Below are positions 15,711-24,067 of a stretch of 64,000 nucleotides of DNA, piece by piece. Every line of letters begins with the position of its first letter. The first letter of the stretch is position 1. The notes below the pieces were generated by a model. That model saw nothing but the letters and a program-made list of their open reading frames with translations, did not search any database and was not told where the DNA came from. The DNA is from JABJAG01 sp038137215. Its GTDB lineage: Bacteria; Pseudomonadota; Alphaproteobacteria; UBA6615. The DNA lies in assembly GCA_038137215.1 (NCBI GenBank), contig JAYQBG010000012.1, forward strand, positions 13,884-77,883. Reading direction: 5' to 3'. The translations under genes were made by a program, and so were the position numbers.

Positions 15711-16460
15711 ATGAACAAGATCGACCTGAACGGACGTCATGCCATCGTGACCGGCGGTGCCAAGGGCATCGGCCTGGCTATCGTACAACGTGCCCTGGAC
15801 TCCGGCGCCAAAGTGACCGTCTGGGACATCGACACCGAACGGATGGACACGGAACTCGGGGCACTCGGGTCAGATCACGTGCGCGGCGACACGGTGGACG
15901 TGACCGACCCGGAGGCCATTGCGGCCGGGCTGGACCGCGCTATCGCCGCTTTCGACCATGTCGATATCTTCGTCAACAACGCCGGGGTCGTTGGCACGCT
16001 CGCCAAGATCTGGGAGCAGCCGGTCGAGAACTGGGAGCGGATGCTGAAGCTCAACCTGACCAGCGCCTTCCTGTGCTGCCGGGCCGTCGCCCCGCACATG
16101 ATGGAGAACGGCTATGGACGGATCGTCAACATCGCTTCGAACGCCGGCAAGATGGGCACGCCGAACAATTCGCCCTACGCTGCCGCCAAGGCGGGGGTGA
16201 TCAGCCTGACCAAGACACTGGCCAAGGAAACCGCCCAAACCGGCGTACTGGTCAATGCGGTTGCACCGGGCGGGGCGAACACCGAGCTTTTCGATGTGCT
16301 CTCGAATGACTACCGCAAGCAGATCGAAAGCGGCATGGCGCTGGGCCGGCTGGTGAACCCGGATGAAGTGGCCGCGGTCACCGTCTGGGCCATGTCGGAG
16401 GATTGCTCCTTCACGACCGGCGCAGTGTTCGACATTTCGGGCGGCCGCGCCGATTACTGA
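15711..16460 (+). CDS. SDR family NAD(P)-dependent oxidoreductase
   Basis: A 249-residue short-chain dehydrogenase: AIVTGGAKGIGLAIVQ cofactor loop, VNNAGVVGTLAKIWEQ, catalytic Ser in NIASNAGKMGTPN and Tyr-Lys in YAAAKAGVISL, then NAVAPGGANTELF. It is the last gene of the TANGO2-VOC-SDR-SDR group. Although tandem, the two SDRs are clearly different in sequence and so are not a recent duplication. Substrate unknown. Confidence 0.9.
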   Translation: MNKIDLNGRHAIVTGGAKGIGLAIVQRALDSGAKVTVWDIDTERMDTELGALGSDHVRGDTVDVTDPEAIAAGLDRAIAAFDHVDIFVNNAGVVGTLAKIWEQPVENWERMLKLNLTSAFLCCRAVAPHMMENGYGRIVNIASNAGKMGTPNNSPYAAAKAGVISLTKTLAKETAQTGVLVNAVAPGGANTELFDVLSNDYRKQIESGMALGRLVNPDEVAAVTVWAMSEDCSFTTGAVFDISGGRADY

Positions 16461-16465
16461 ACTTT

Positions 16466-16625
16466 CCCATCATTGCGAGGGCCGCAGGCCCGCGGCAATC
16501 CAGAATGAACTCTCACACAACGGCGCTGCTGGATTGCGTTACTCCGTTCGCAATGACGTTGTGCGTTCGCCACCAGCGTTGCTGTCCCACACTTCGTCGT
16601 TCCCGCGCAGGCGGGAACCCATAAA
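16466..16625. repeat. Interspersed palindromic repeats upstream of purC
   Basis: An inverted pair of the cattgcgag...gcaatccag element (about 16466-16554) is followed by cgttcccgcgcaggcgggaa (about 16600-16619). The rest of the 347-bp gap up to purC holds no gene and should contain the purC promoter, which could not be identified with confidence. Confidence 0.75.
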
Positions 16626-16807
16626 CTCAGGCGGTCATCCGGTTCGGCATCGCTGTTCAAGGCTGCCTGCCTGCGCGGTTCGTGCGGCGCGAAATCCTGC
16701 CGGTTCGTCCACAGGCGTTTCGATTGTGCGGGAAACCCACACTTGGTATATCTCGCGGGCGCGTTTCGCCGCTCCGGCACGCGCCATTTCCGCGGAAATC
16801 CAACACC

Positions 16808-17575
16808 ATGTCCCAACGCAGAAAAATCTATGAAGGCAAGGCTAAGGTCCTTTTCGAAGGCCCGGAGCCGGGCACGCTCGTGCAGTATTTCAAGGACGAT
16901 GCGACAGCTTTCAACAACGAGAAAAAGGGCACGATCGCGGGCAAGGGCGTCCTCAACAACCGCATCTCCGAATACCTGATGATGCGCCTGACGGAGATCG
17001 GAATTCCGAACCACTTTGTCCGTCGCCTGAACATGCGCGAACAACTGGTGCGTGAGGTGGAGATTGTCCCGGTCGAGGTCGTGGTCCGCAACATCGCCGC
17101 CGGCTCGATCTGCAAGCGCTTCAACATCGAGGAAGGCACGCCGCTGCCGCGCTCGATCGTCGAATACTATTTCAAGAATGACGAACTCGGCGATCCGCTG
17201 ATCTCCGAAGAGCACATCACCGCCTTCGGCTGGGCCGCGCCGCCGGAAATCGACGAAATGCTATCCATGAGCCTGCGGGTCAACGACTTCCTGTCCGGCC
17301 TGTTTCTGGGCATCGGCTTGAAGCTTGTCGATTTCAAGCTGGAGTTCGGGCGCCTCTTTGACGACAACGACCAGATGCGGATCGTCCTAGCGGACGAGAT
17401 TTCGCCCGATGGCTGCCGGTTGTGGGACGTGAAGACCAACGAGAAAATGGACAAGGACCGCTTCCGCCGCGATCTGGGCAGTGTCGAGGAAGCCTATCAG
17501 GAGGTCGCGCGGCGACTTGGAATCCTTCCCGAGTCAGAGCAACAGGACCTAAAAGGTCCTGAAACCATCCAGTAA
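16808..17575 (+). CDS. purC: Phosphoribosylaminoimidazole-succinocarboxamide synthase (SAICAR synthetase)
   Basis: Joins CAIR and aspartate using ATP to give SAICAR, the substrate of the purB product encoded upstream. The 255-residue protein begins MSQRRKIYEGKAKVLFEGPE (KIYEGKAK is the ATP-binding opening). It contains VPVEVVVRNIAAGSICKRF and the signature LKLVDFKLEFGR followed by LADEISPDGCRLWD. The start is chosen by these family limits; the in-frame extension upstream crosses repeats. First gene of the purC-purS-purQ-purL-bolA-grxD run. Confidence 0.98.
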   Translation: MSQRRKIYEGKAKVLFEGPEPGTLVQYFKDDATAFNNEKKGTIAGKGVLNNRISEYLMMRLTEIGIPNHFVRRLNMREQLVREVEIVPVEVVVRNIAAGSICKRFNIEEGTPLPRSIVEYYFKNDELGDPLISEEHITAFGWAAPPEIDEMLSMSLRVNDFLSGLFLGIGLKLVDFKLEFGRLFDDNDQMRIVLADEISPDGCRLWDVKTNEKMDKDRFRRDLGSVEEAYQEVARRLGILPESEQQDLKGPETIQ

Positions 17576-17597
17576 CCTCAGATTTCGGGCAGGTCCG

Positions 17598-17840
17598 TTG
17601 AAAGCGCGCATCCACATCACACTCAAGAACGGGGTCCTGGACCCCCAGGGCAAGGCGATCCACCACTCCCTCGAGGGACTGGGCTTTGACGGCATTACCG
17701 ATGTCCGCCAGGGCAAATTCATCGAGATCGAACTCGCCGATGGCGACGCCGATGCGGCCAAAACCAAAGTCGCGGAGATGTGCGAACAGCTCCTCGCCAA
17801 CACGGTGATTGAGGACTACACGGTCGAGATCGACGGCTGA
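17598..17840 (+). CDS. purS: Phosphoribosylformylglycinamidine synthase subunit PurS
   Basis: The small structural subunit that holds PurL and PurQ together in the three-part FGAM synthase. 80 residues from a TTG start, MKARIHITLKNGVLDPQGKA, ending VIEDYTVEIDG. No ATG fits the family's N-terminus, so TTG is the start. It follows purC by 22 bp. The next gene, purQ, is separated by about 200 bp holding palindromic repeats. Confidence 0.95.
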   Translation: MKARIHITLKNGVLDPQGKAIHHSLEGLGFDGITDVRQGKFIEIELADGDADAAKTKVAEMCEQLLANTVIEDYTVEIDG

Positions 17841-17851
17841 ATAACCCGAAG

Positions 17852-17945
17852 ACACCTCATCCTGAGCCTGACGAAGGATGAGCCAATCGGGATCGCCGCT
17901 ATCTGCGCAAACCCTCATACTTCGACAAGCTCAGCATGAGGGTCA
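17852..17945. repeat. Inverted pair of CTCATCCTGAGC/GACGAAGGATGAG repeats inside the pur operon
   Basis: The sequence acctcatcctgagcctgacg...aaggatgag at about 17855-17883 is itself a hairpin, and ctcatacttcgacaagctca...gcatgaggg follows at about 17911-17943. The same family occurs at 33.0, 37.5 and 46.3 kb. It lies in the purS-purQ spacer, so the transcript would carry stable stems there. Confidence 0.75.
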
Positions 17946-18042
17946 TATACGGATGTTCGTATTTGCGGCATCCATCCACAACCGGTCCCGATTGCGACTC
18001 GTTGAGGGGCCTGATAGCAGAAATGGACTGGATTCCGAGCCT

Positions 18043-18735
18043 ATGACCGCTGCTGTAATTGTCTTCCCCGGATCGAATTGTGACCGCGATGTCGCGGTGT
18101 CGCTGGAGGCTGCGCTGGGATACAAGCCGGCCATGGTCTGGCACGGCGACAGCACGCTGCCCGATGTCGATCTGATCGTCGTTCCCGGTGGATTTTCCTA
18201 TGGCGACTACCTGCGCTCGGGCGCCATGGCCGCCAACAGCCCGATCATGCGCGAGGTGATCGCACGGGCGAACGCCGGCACACCCGTTTTGGGCATCTGC
18301 AACGGGTTCCAGGTGCTCACCGAATGCGGCCTGCTGCCCGGTGTGCTGATGCGCAATGCCAGCCTGAAATTCGTCTGCCGCGATGTGAATCTGCGGGTCG
18401 AGAGAGCCGACACGGTCTTCACCCGGCAATATAATCAAGGCCAGGTGATCCGCATCCCCGTCGCTCATCATGACGGCAACTACTTCACCGACCCCGACAC
18501 CCACAAGGCGCTGGAAGACAACGGCCAGGTGGCCTTCCGCTATTGCACCCCGGACGGCCGGCTGACCGACGAGGCCAACCCGAACGGCTCGCTGGCCAAT
18601 ATCGCGGGAATCCTGAACGAAACCGGCAATGTGCTCGGCATGATGCCCCATCCCGAACGGCTCGCCGATCCGCTGCTTGGCGGGCTGGACGGCGCCCCGA
18701 TGTTCAACGCCCTTGCCGAAGCGATCGCCGCATGA
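18043..18735 (+). CDS. purQ: Phosphoribosylformylglycinamidine synthase subunit PurQ
   Basis: The glutaminase subunit of FGAM synthase, which delivers ammonia to PurL. 230 residues from MTAAVIVFPGSNCDRDVAVS. The class I amidotransferase nucleophile is in VLGICNGFQVLTECGLLPG, and the His-Glu pair is in GMMPHPERLADP. The start follows the family N-terminus; the in-frame extension crosses the repeats. Its stop overlaps the purL start by four bases (ATGA). Confidence 0.98.
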   Translation: MTAAVIVFPGSNCDRDVAVSLEAALGYKPAMVWHGDSTLPDVDLIVVPGGFSYGDYLRSGAMAANSPIMREVIARANAGTPVLGICNGFQVLTECGLLPGVLMRNASLKFVCRDVNLRVERADTVFTRQYNQGQVIRIPVAHHDGNYFTDPDTHKALEDNGQVAFRYCTPDGRLTDEANPNGSLANIAGILNETGNVLGMMPHPERLADPLLGGLDGAPMFNALAEAIAA

Positions 18736-20918
18736 GCGCCACAGCCCCACGCCCCGAAGACCTAATGGGCCTGAGCGAGGAGGAATACGACACCATCCTC
18801 GAGATCATGGGCCGGGATCCGAACTTCACCGAGTTGAGCATTTTCTCGGTGATGTGGTCGGAGCATTGTTCCTACAAATCCTCGAAGTTCTGGCTCAAGA
18901 CGCTGCCCACCGACGGACCTCAGGTGATCCAGGGGCCCGGCGAGAATGCGGGTGTGATCGATATCGGCGACGGGCTGGCCGCGATCTTCAAGATCGAGAG
19001 TCACAATCATCCGAGCTTCATCGAGCCCTATCAGGGAGCAGCAACGGGCGTGGGCGGCATCATGCGCGACGTCTTCACCATGGGCGCACGCCCGGTGGCG
19101 AATTTGAACGCGCTGCGCTTCGGTAGCCCGGATCACCCCAAGACCCGGCATCTGGTCAACGGCGTCGTCGCCGGGATCGGCGGCTACGGCAATTGCATCG
19201 GGGTGCCCACCGCGGGCGGCGAGGTCAATTTCGACCCGGGCTACAACGGCAACATCCTTGTCAACGCGATGACCGTCGGGATCGCGAGCACCGACAAGAT
19301 TTTCTACTCCGCCGCAGCCGGCGTCGGACTGCCGGTGGTCTATGTCGGGTCCAAGACCGGGCGTGACGGCATCCACGGCGCGACCATGGCGTCGGCCGAA
19401 TTCGATGACGATTCCGCCGACAAACGCCCCACGGTGCAAGTGGGTGACCCGTTTACTGAGAAACTGCTCCTCGAAGCCTGTCTGGAGCTGATGGCAACCG
19501 ATGCCATTGTCGCCATTCAGGATATGGGTGCTGCCGGGCTGACCTCCTCTTCGGTGGAGATGGCCAGCAAGGGCAATGTGGGCATCACCCTCAATCTGGA
19601 CGATGTGCCCCAGCGCGAAAGCGCGATGCAGCCCTTCGAGCTGATGTTGTCGGAAAGCCAGGAGCGGATGCTCATGGTGCTCAAGCCCGGGCGCGAAGAC
19701 GAAGCGCGGACAATCTTCGAGAAGTGGGAACTCGACCTGTCGGTGATCGGCACCACGAACGACACCGAGCGTCTGGTGCTGACCTCGGGCGGCGAGGTGG
19801 TGGCCGATATTCCCGTCCCGCCGCTGGTGGCCGCCGCCCCGGAATATGAACGCCCCTGGACCGCCACGCCGCCGCGCGAAGTGCTGGGCCATGACGACGT
19901 CCCGGCCCCCTTCGATCTGGGTGTCGCGCTTCTGGCCCTCGTCGAAAGCCCCGATCTGTGTTCACGTCAATGGGTCTGGGAGCAATACGACCACATGGTC
20001 ATGGGCGATACGGTGGGCCGTCCGGGCGGCGATGCGGCGCTGGTGCGTGTCCACGGCACCCAAAAGGCGCTTGCCATCAGCACCGACTGCACGCCGCGCT
20101 ACGTGGAAGCCAACCCGGTCGAGGGTGGCAAGCAGGCGGTCGCGGAAGCCTGGCGCAATATCACGGCTGTCGGCGCGACGCCGCTGGCGGTCACCAACAA
20201 TCTGAATTTCGGCAATCCCGAGCGTCCGGAGATCATGGGGCAATTGGTGGGCGCCGTGCAGGGTATGGGCGCGGCGTGTCTCGCCCTCGACAGCCCGGTC
20301 GTCTCGGGCAATGTGTCCCTCTACAACGAAACCAACGGGGCGGCCATCCTGCCGACCCCGGTGATCGGTTGTGTCGGTCTGCTCGACGATCTCGACACGC
20401 GTGTTGGCGGGGCCTTCGCAAAGGAAGGCGATGTGATCTTTGTGGTCGGTGAAACCACCGGCTGGCTCGGCTGCTCGATCTATCAGCGTGATATGGCGGG
20501 CGGGAGCGCCGGTGCGCCGCCGCCGGTGGATCTTGAGGTCGAACGCCGAAACGGTGATTTTGTGCGCAACAGCATCCGGTCCAGCCAGGTCAGCGCCTGC
20601 CACGATGTCAGCGATGGGGGTCTGGCCGTGGCGCTTGCCGAAATGGCAATTTCCGGCGGAATCGGCGCAGAGATCGACCACGAACCGGAAGTTCCGGCTC
20701 ATGCCTGGGCCTTCGGCGAGGATCAGGCACGCTACGTTGTGACGACCCCGGATGCCGACGGTTTCGAGGCCGCCGCGGAGGCTGCAGGGGTGTCCGTAAG
20801 CCGCGTCGGACGGGTCGGCGGGGCTGCGTTGACACTCCCCGGAGCGAAGCCTATATCCGTCGAGAGCCTGCGCGAGGCACACACGCGCTGGCTTCCCGAG
20901 TATATGGGCTCGCGCTAG
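18732..20918 (+). CDS. purL: Phosphoribosylformylglycinamidine synthase subunit PurL
   Basis: The ATP-dependent catalytic subunit converting FGAR to FGAM. 728 residues, the normal length of the PurQS-dependent small form. Motifs are FSVMWSEHCSYKSSK near the N-terminus, KIESHNHPSFIEPYQGAATG (metal and substrate binding), DMGAAGLTSSSVEMA, and the duplicated AIRS-like half containing CHDVSDGGLAVALAEMA. Translationally coupled to purQ. Confidence 0.98.
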   Translation: MSATAPRPEDLMGLSEEEYDTILEIMGRDPNFTELSIFSVMWSEHCSYKSSKFWLKTLPTDGPQVIQGPGENAGVIDIGDGLAAIFKIESHNHPSFIEPYQGAATGVGGIMRDVFTMGARPVANLNALRFGSPDHPKTRHLVNGVVAGIGGYGNCIGVPTAGGEVNFDPGYNGNILVNAMTVGIASTDKIFYSAAAGVGLPVVYVGSKTGRDGIHGATMASAEFDDDSADKRPTVQVGDPFTEKLLLEACLELMATDAIVAIQDMGAAGLTSSSVEMASKGNVGITLNLDDVPQRESAMQPFELMLSESQERMLMVLKPGREDEARTIFEKWELDLSVIGTTNDTERLVLTSGGEVVADIPVPPLVAAAPEYERPWTATPPREVLGHDDVPAPFDLGVALLALVESPDLCSRQWVWEQYDHMVMGDTVGRPGGDAALVRVHGTQKALAISTDCTPRYVEANPVEGGKQAVAEAWRNITAVGATPLAVTNNLNFGNPERPEIMGQLVGAVQGMGAACLALDSPVVSGNVSLYNETNGAAILPTPVIGCVGLLDDLDTRVGGAFAKEGDVIFVVGETTGWLGCSIYQRDMAGGSAGAPPPVDLEVERRNGDFVRNSIRSSQVSACHDVSDGGLAVALAEMAISGGIGAEIDHEPEVPAHAWAFGEDQARYVVTTPDADGFEAAAEAAGVSVSRVGRVGGAALTLPGAKPISVESLREAHTRWLPEYMGSR

Positions 20919-20950
20919 GCAGCCCGCCAACCCCCGGGGGAACGCACGCA

Positions 20951-21190
20951 ATGCCAATGGCCGCCAGTGAAATCGAACGACTGATCAAGGACGCCATGCC
21001 CGACGCCGAAGTGCGGATCGACGATCTGCGCGGCGATGGCGATCACTATCTGGCTCATGTCGTCTCGTCGGCCTTTGCGGGCAAATCCCGGGTTCAGCAA
21101 CATCAGATGGTTTACGAAGCCCTTCAGGGCCGGATGGGTGGCGAATTGCATGCACTTGCGCTGCAGACATCCGCCCCCGATGCCGGCTGA
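20951..21190 (+). CDS. BolA family protein
   Basis: A 79-residue BolA-fold protein: MAASEIERLIKDAMPDAEVR, then GDGDHYLAHVVSSAFAGKSR with the conserved His, and the helix VQQHQMVYEALQGRMGGELH. The start may be the first ATG or the ATG two codons on. BolA proteins pair with monothiol glutaredoxins to handle [2Fe-2S] clusters, and the partner gene follows 23 bp downstream, which supports the call. Confidence 0.92.
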   Translation: MPMAASEIERLIKDAMPDAEVRIDDLRGDGDHYLAHVVSSAFAGKSRVQQHQMVYEALQGRMGGELHALALQTSAPDAG

Positions 21191-21213
21191 CCGACACTAT
21201 TTTGGAGTTCGAC

Positions 21214-21549
21214 ATGAGCGACACCGTCAACGAACGTATCAAGACCGACATCGAGCAGAACGACGTGATGCTCTTCATGAAGGGCACGCCCGTCTTCCCG
21301 CAATGCGGCTTTTCGGCGGCTGTGGTTCAAATTCTGAACCATGTCGGCGTCAAGTTCGGCAGCGCGGATGTTCTGGTTGACCCCGAAATCCGCGAAGGCA
21401 TCAAGGCCTACACCAACTGGCCCACGGTGCCGCAGCTCTATGTGAAGGGCGAATTTGTCGGCGGATGCGACATCGTCCGCGAAATGTTCGAAGCCGGCGA
21501 GCTGGAGCAGATGTTCGACGAAAAGGGCATCGCACGCGAAGCTGCCTGA
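21214..21549 (+). CDS. grxD: Monothiol glutaredoxin, Grx4 family
   Basis: A 111-residue CGFS-type glutaredoxin that binds and transfers [2Fe-2S] clusters with BolA. Key features are VMLFMKGTPVFPQCGFSAAV (CGFS active site), WPTVPQLYVKGEFVGGCDIV and a C-terminal helix. The ATG giving MSDTVNERIKTDIEQNDVML is preferred over one four codons upstream because GGAG lies six bases before it. Last gene of the purC-grxD run, directly followed by a strong terminator. Confidence 0.95.
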   Translation: MSDTVNERIKTDIEQNDVMLFMKGTPVFPQCGFSAAVVQILNHVGVKFGSADVLVDPEIREGIKAYTNWPTVPQLYVKGEFVGGCDIVREMFEAGELEQMFDEKGIAREAA

Positions 21550-21573
21550 CGCTTTACAGGCTTTCCTGATCAT

Positions 21574-21600
21574 CGGGCCGCGGTTTTCGCGGCCCGTTTT
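21574..21600 (+). terminator. Rho-independent terminator after grxD
   Basis: A perfect 9-bp stem, cgggccgcg and cgcggcccg, around the loop gtttt, followed by tttt and a further T-rich stretch. It lies 24 bp past the grxD stop and closes the pur-bolA-grxD unit. Confidence 0.9.
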
Positions 21601-21622
21601 CATTTGCCGGACCGCCATATTG

Positions 21623-21842
21623 CTCGTCATTGCGAGGGCCGGAGGCCAGCGGCAATCCAGAGCGACCTCTCAAGCGTCGGAGCAGCTGGATTGCTACACT
21701 GCGTTCGCAACGACGTCGAGACTGCAAGAACGACCTCGCCTCACCACGCATTGTCATGCCCGGACTTGATCCTGGCATTCTGGTCGAAGCCTCTTCGGGG
21801 CCGATAGAAGATGCGCGGATCAAGTCCGCGTATGACGTTTTC
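21623..21842. repeat. Interspersed palindromic repeats
   Basis: An inverted pair of the cattgcgag/gcaatccag element (about 21623-21714) is followed by gtcatgcccggacttgatcc and a gatgcgcggatcaagtccgc...gtatgac unit (about 21750-21837). The 395-bp gap between grxD and rarD otherwise holds only the grxD terminator, with no gene. Confidence 0.75.
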
Positions 21843-21944
21843 TTATGGACAAGCAATCCAGAGAGTTCCGTTCCACGGCAATCCATATAGAGTAGCGCGG
21901 CTCGCCATGACGATGCGCGAATGCGAGAATGAGCGTCTTTTTCC

Positions 21945-22886
21945 ATGTCTGATTCCCGGAGCCAGGCGCTGACACAGCCAACACCCGAACCGGTCCCACG
22001 CCGCAAGTTCAGTGGCGAAGAAACCGCTGGCCTGTTCTACGGCACCGGCGCCTTTCTGATTTGGGGGTTCACGCCTTTCTATTTCAACGCGCTCGTCGAT
22101 TTGCGCGTGGAAGAGATCGTGGCCCACCGCATCGTCTGGTGCGTGGTGTTCCTGCTGCTTGTCCTGACGGTGGGGCGACAATGGCCACAGGTCTGGCAGG
22201 CCCTGCGCAACCGCAAGGTGTTGTTGATCCTGCTCGTGACCGCAGTGCTGAACAGCCTCAACTGGGGCGTGTTCATCTACTCGGTGATTTCGGACCAATT
22301 GCTGGCCTCCAGTCTCGGTTACTTTCTCAATCCGCTGGTCAGCGTTGTTCTGGGCTTCATTTTTCTGCGCGAACGGCTCTCGCCCATCCAGAGCCTCGCC
22401 GTGGCGATCGCTACCGTCGGGGTTGCCACCCAGATCATCGTCTTCGGCGAACTTCCCTGGATTGCGCTCACCATTGCGGCCGCGTTCGGGCTCTACGGGC
22501 TGATGCGCAAGACCGTGAATGCCGGCCCGGCCGTCGGGCTGTTCATCGAGTGTATTCTGATCGGCCCCTTCGCGCTCGGCTGGCTGATCTGGCTCGATAT
22601 CCAGGGACTGGGCACGTTCGGACGATTCGGGCTGGGGTTCGACGCCTTTATCGCCCTGGCCGGTGTGCTGACCGGGGTGCCGCTGGTGCTGTTTGCCGCC
22701 GGCGCCCGTCGGATCAAGCTCGCCACTATCGGCCTGCTCCAGTACATCGCGCCCTCCGCCTATCTGGTGATGGCGCTGACCATCTGGAAGGAACCGTTCG
22801 AGACAGCAGACTTCATCACCTTTGGCTGCATCTGGCTGGCGCTGATCCTTTACACAAGCGAGGTCTGGCGCACCCGCGAAGTCTAG
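21945..22886 (+). CDS. rarD: EamA family transporter RarD
   Basis: A 313-residue inner-membrane protein with ten predicted helices. The N-terminal FYGTGAFLIWGFTPFYFNAL and VEEIVAHRIVWCVVFLLLVL, then LNSLNWGVFIYSVISDQLLASSLGY split over two helices, are the RarD signatures that separate it from other DMT members. Length is typical (about 300), with an extra hydrophilic N-terminal 25 residues. RarD is annotated as a chloramphenicol-sensitivity/permease protein; natural substrate unknown. Confidence 0.9.
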   Translation: MSDSRSQALTQPTPEPVPRRKFSGEETAGLFYGTGAFLIWGFTPFYFNALVDLRVEEIVAHRIVWCVVFLLLVLTVGRQWPQVWQALRNRKVLLILLVTAVLNSLNWGVFIYSVISDQLLASSLGYFLNPLVSVVLGFIFLRERLSPIQSLAVAIATVGVATQIIVFGELPWIALTIAAAFGLYGLMRKTVNAGPAVGLFIECILIGPFALGWLIWLDIQGLGTFGRFGLGFDAFIALAGVLTGVPLVLFAAGARRIKLATIGLLQYIAPSAYLVMALTIWKEPFETADFITFGCIWLALILYTSEVWRTREV

Positions 22887-22956
22887 TCCGGCGCACCATT
22901 TTCCAGTTTGGCCTTTCCATGAACCCGGCGCCCCGATAAAGTGAAATCCTCTGGTT

Positions 22957-23130
22957 TTACCGGCTGTTCCGGTGACAAGAGGGAATTCGGTGAAGGTAAC
23001 GTGCCGGTGCCAAATCCGAAGCCGCCCCCGCGACTGTAAGCGGTGAGCGCCTGTACGACATGCCACTCGCACACGATGCGGGGAAGGTGTGCAGGTGCGA
23101 CGACCCGCGAGCCAGGAGACCTGCCGGAGG
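22957..23130 (+). promoter_or_regulatory. Cobalamin riboswitch
   Basis: The leader of cbtB carries the conserved cobalamin-aptamer blocks in order: ccggctgttccggtg...gggaattcggtgaa, the B12 box gccgcccccgcgactgtaag, gccactcgcac, gcggggaagg, and the closing gagccaggagacctgccgg. The paired ends (accggc and gccgg) form the outer stem. It lies 45 bp upstream of cbtB. Adenosylcobalamin binding would lower expression of the downstream cobalt transporter. Confidence 0.95.
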
Positions 23131-23175
23131 GAACTGCAATTCACCGTCGGGTGTGACGGAACGGAGGATGGGAAG

Positions 23176-23346
23176 ATGAACAGTACGACGACGACAGTCG
23201 CAGCAACAAAATCACCCTGGATCGGGCTTGTCTTTGCAGCGATGCTTGGTTTGGGGATCGTCACGGTGACCGGCCATGTGCAGGCGGGTGCACTCCATGA
23301 TGCCGCGCACGATGTGCGCCACGCCACCGGCTTCCCCTGCCACTAA
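23176..23346 (+). CDS. cbtB: CbtB family cobalt transporter subunit
   Basis: A 56-residue protein with one transmembrane helix (SPWIGLVFAAMLGLGIVTVT) and the family's C-terminal metal-binding tail HDAAHDVRHATGFPCH (four His and one Cys). A ribosome-binding sequence (GGAGGATGGGAAG) precedes the ATG. CbtB and CbtA form a B12-regulated cobalt importer found mainly in proteobacteria; the upstream riboswitch and adjacent cbtA confirm the call. Confidence 0.95.
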   Translation: MNSTTTTVAATKSPWIGLVFAAMLGLGIVTVTGHVQAGALHDAAHDVRHATGFPCH

Positions 23347-23347
23347 A

Positions 23348-24046
23348 ATGTTCACGCGCATTCTGACCAGCGCGTTGTTCGCTGGCGCAGCTGCGGGGCT
23401 GATCGCGGCCCTGCTGCAGCTGGTCTTTGTCCAGCCCGTGCTGCTGCATGCCGAGCTGTACGAAAGCGGTGCGCTGGTTCATTTCGGCGGGCCGGCCGTG
23501 AGCGCCCAACAGAACCTGGTCGGGTTCGAAGCGGTCCGCGACGGGTTGAGCATCATCTTCACCATGCTGACCTATACGGGCTACTGCCTGATTTTGGTGG
23601 CCGCCATGGCGGTCGCGCAAACCCGCGGGGCGAAAATCAACGCCCGCAACGGGATTATCTGGGGTCTTGCCGGCTTCTTTGTCGTCCATCTGGCGCCCGG
23701 CTTCGGCCTGCCCCCCGAAGTGCCCGGCGTGGCCGCCGCGGATGTCGAGATACGCCAGGTCTGGTGGTTTGCCACCGTCATCACGGCGGGAATCGCGATC
23801 TGGCTGATCGCCTTCATGCGCAACTGGATGGCCTGGGGTGCAGCGGTGATCCTACTGCTGGCCCCCCAAGTGATCGGGGCACCGGAACCCGATGTGTTCA
23901 CCGGGCCCGTCCCCACGGAGATCGGCGCGCTGTTTGCCGCCCGGGCCTTCGGTGTGGGCATGGTAGCCTGGGTTCTGCTGGGCCTGTTTGCCGGGTTTTT
24001 CTGGCAACGCGAAACCCAAGCCGAAAATGCGCCGCAAGCGGCCTAA
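23348..24046 (+). CDS. cbtA: CbtA family cobalt transporter
   Basis: A 232-residue membrane protein with five or six helices, beginning MFTRILTSALFAGAAAGLIA a base after the cbtB stop, so the two are tightly coupled. VQPVLLHAELYESG, GFFVVHLAPGFGLPPEVPG (conserved His/Pro in the second half) and the C-terminal LFAARAFGVGMVAWVLLGLF match the CbtA family. Proposed to move Co2+ across the inner membrane for cobalamin synthesis. Confidence 0.95.
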   Translation: MFTRILTSALFAGAAAGLIAALLQLVFVQPVLLHAELYESGALVHFGGPAVSAQQNLVGFEAVRDGLSIIFTMLTYTGYCLILVAAMAVAQTRGAKINARNGIIWGLAGFFVVHLAPGFGLPPEVPGVAAADVEIRQVWWFATVITAGIAIWLIAFMRNWMAWGAAVILLLAPQVIGAPEPDVFTGPVPTEIGALFAARAFGVGMVAWVLLGLFAGFFWQRETQAENAPQAA

Positions 24047-24067
24047 GCCGCGGCTGATCGCGGGACG

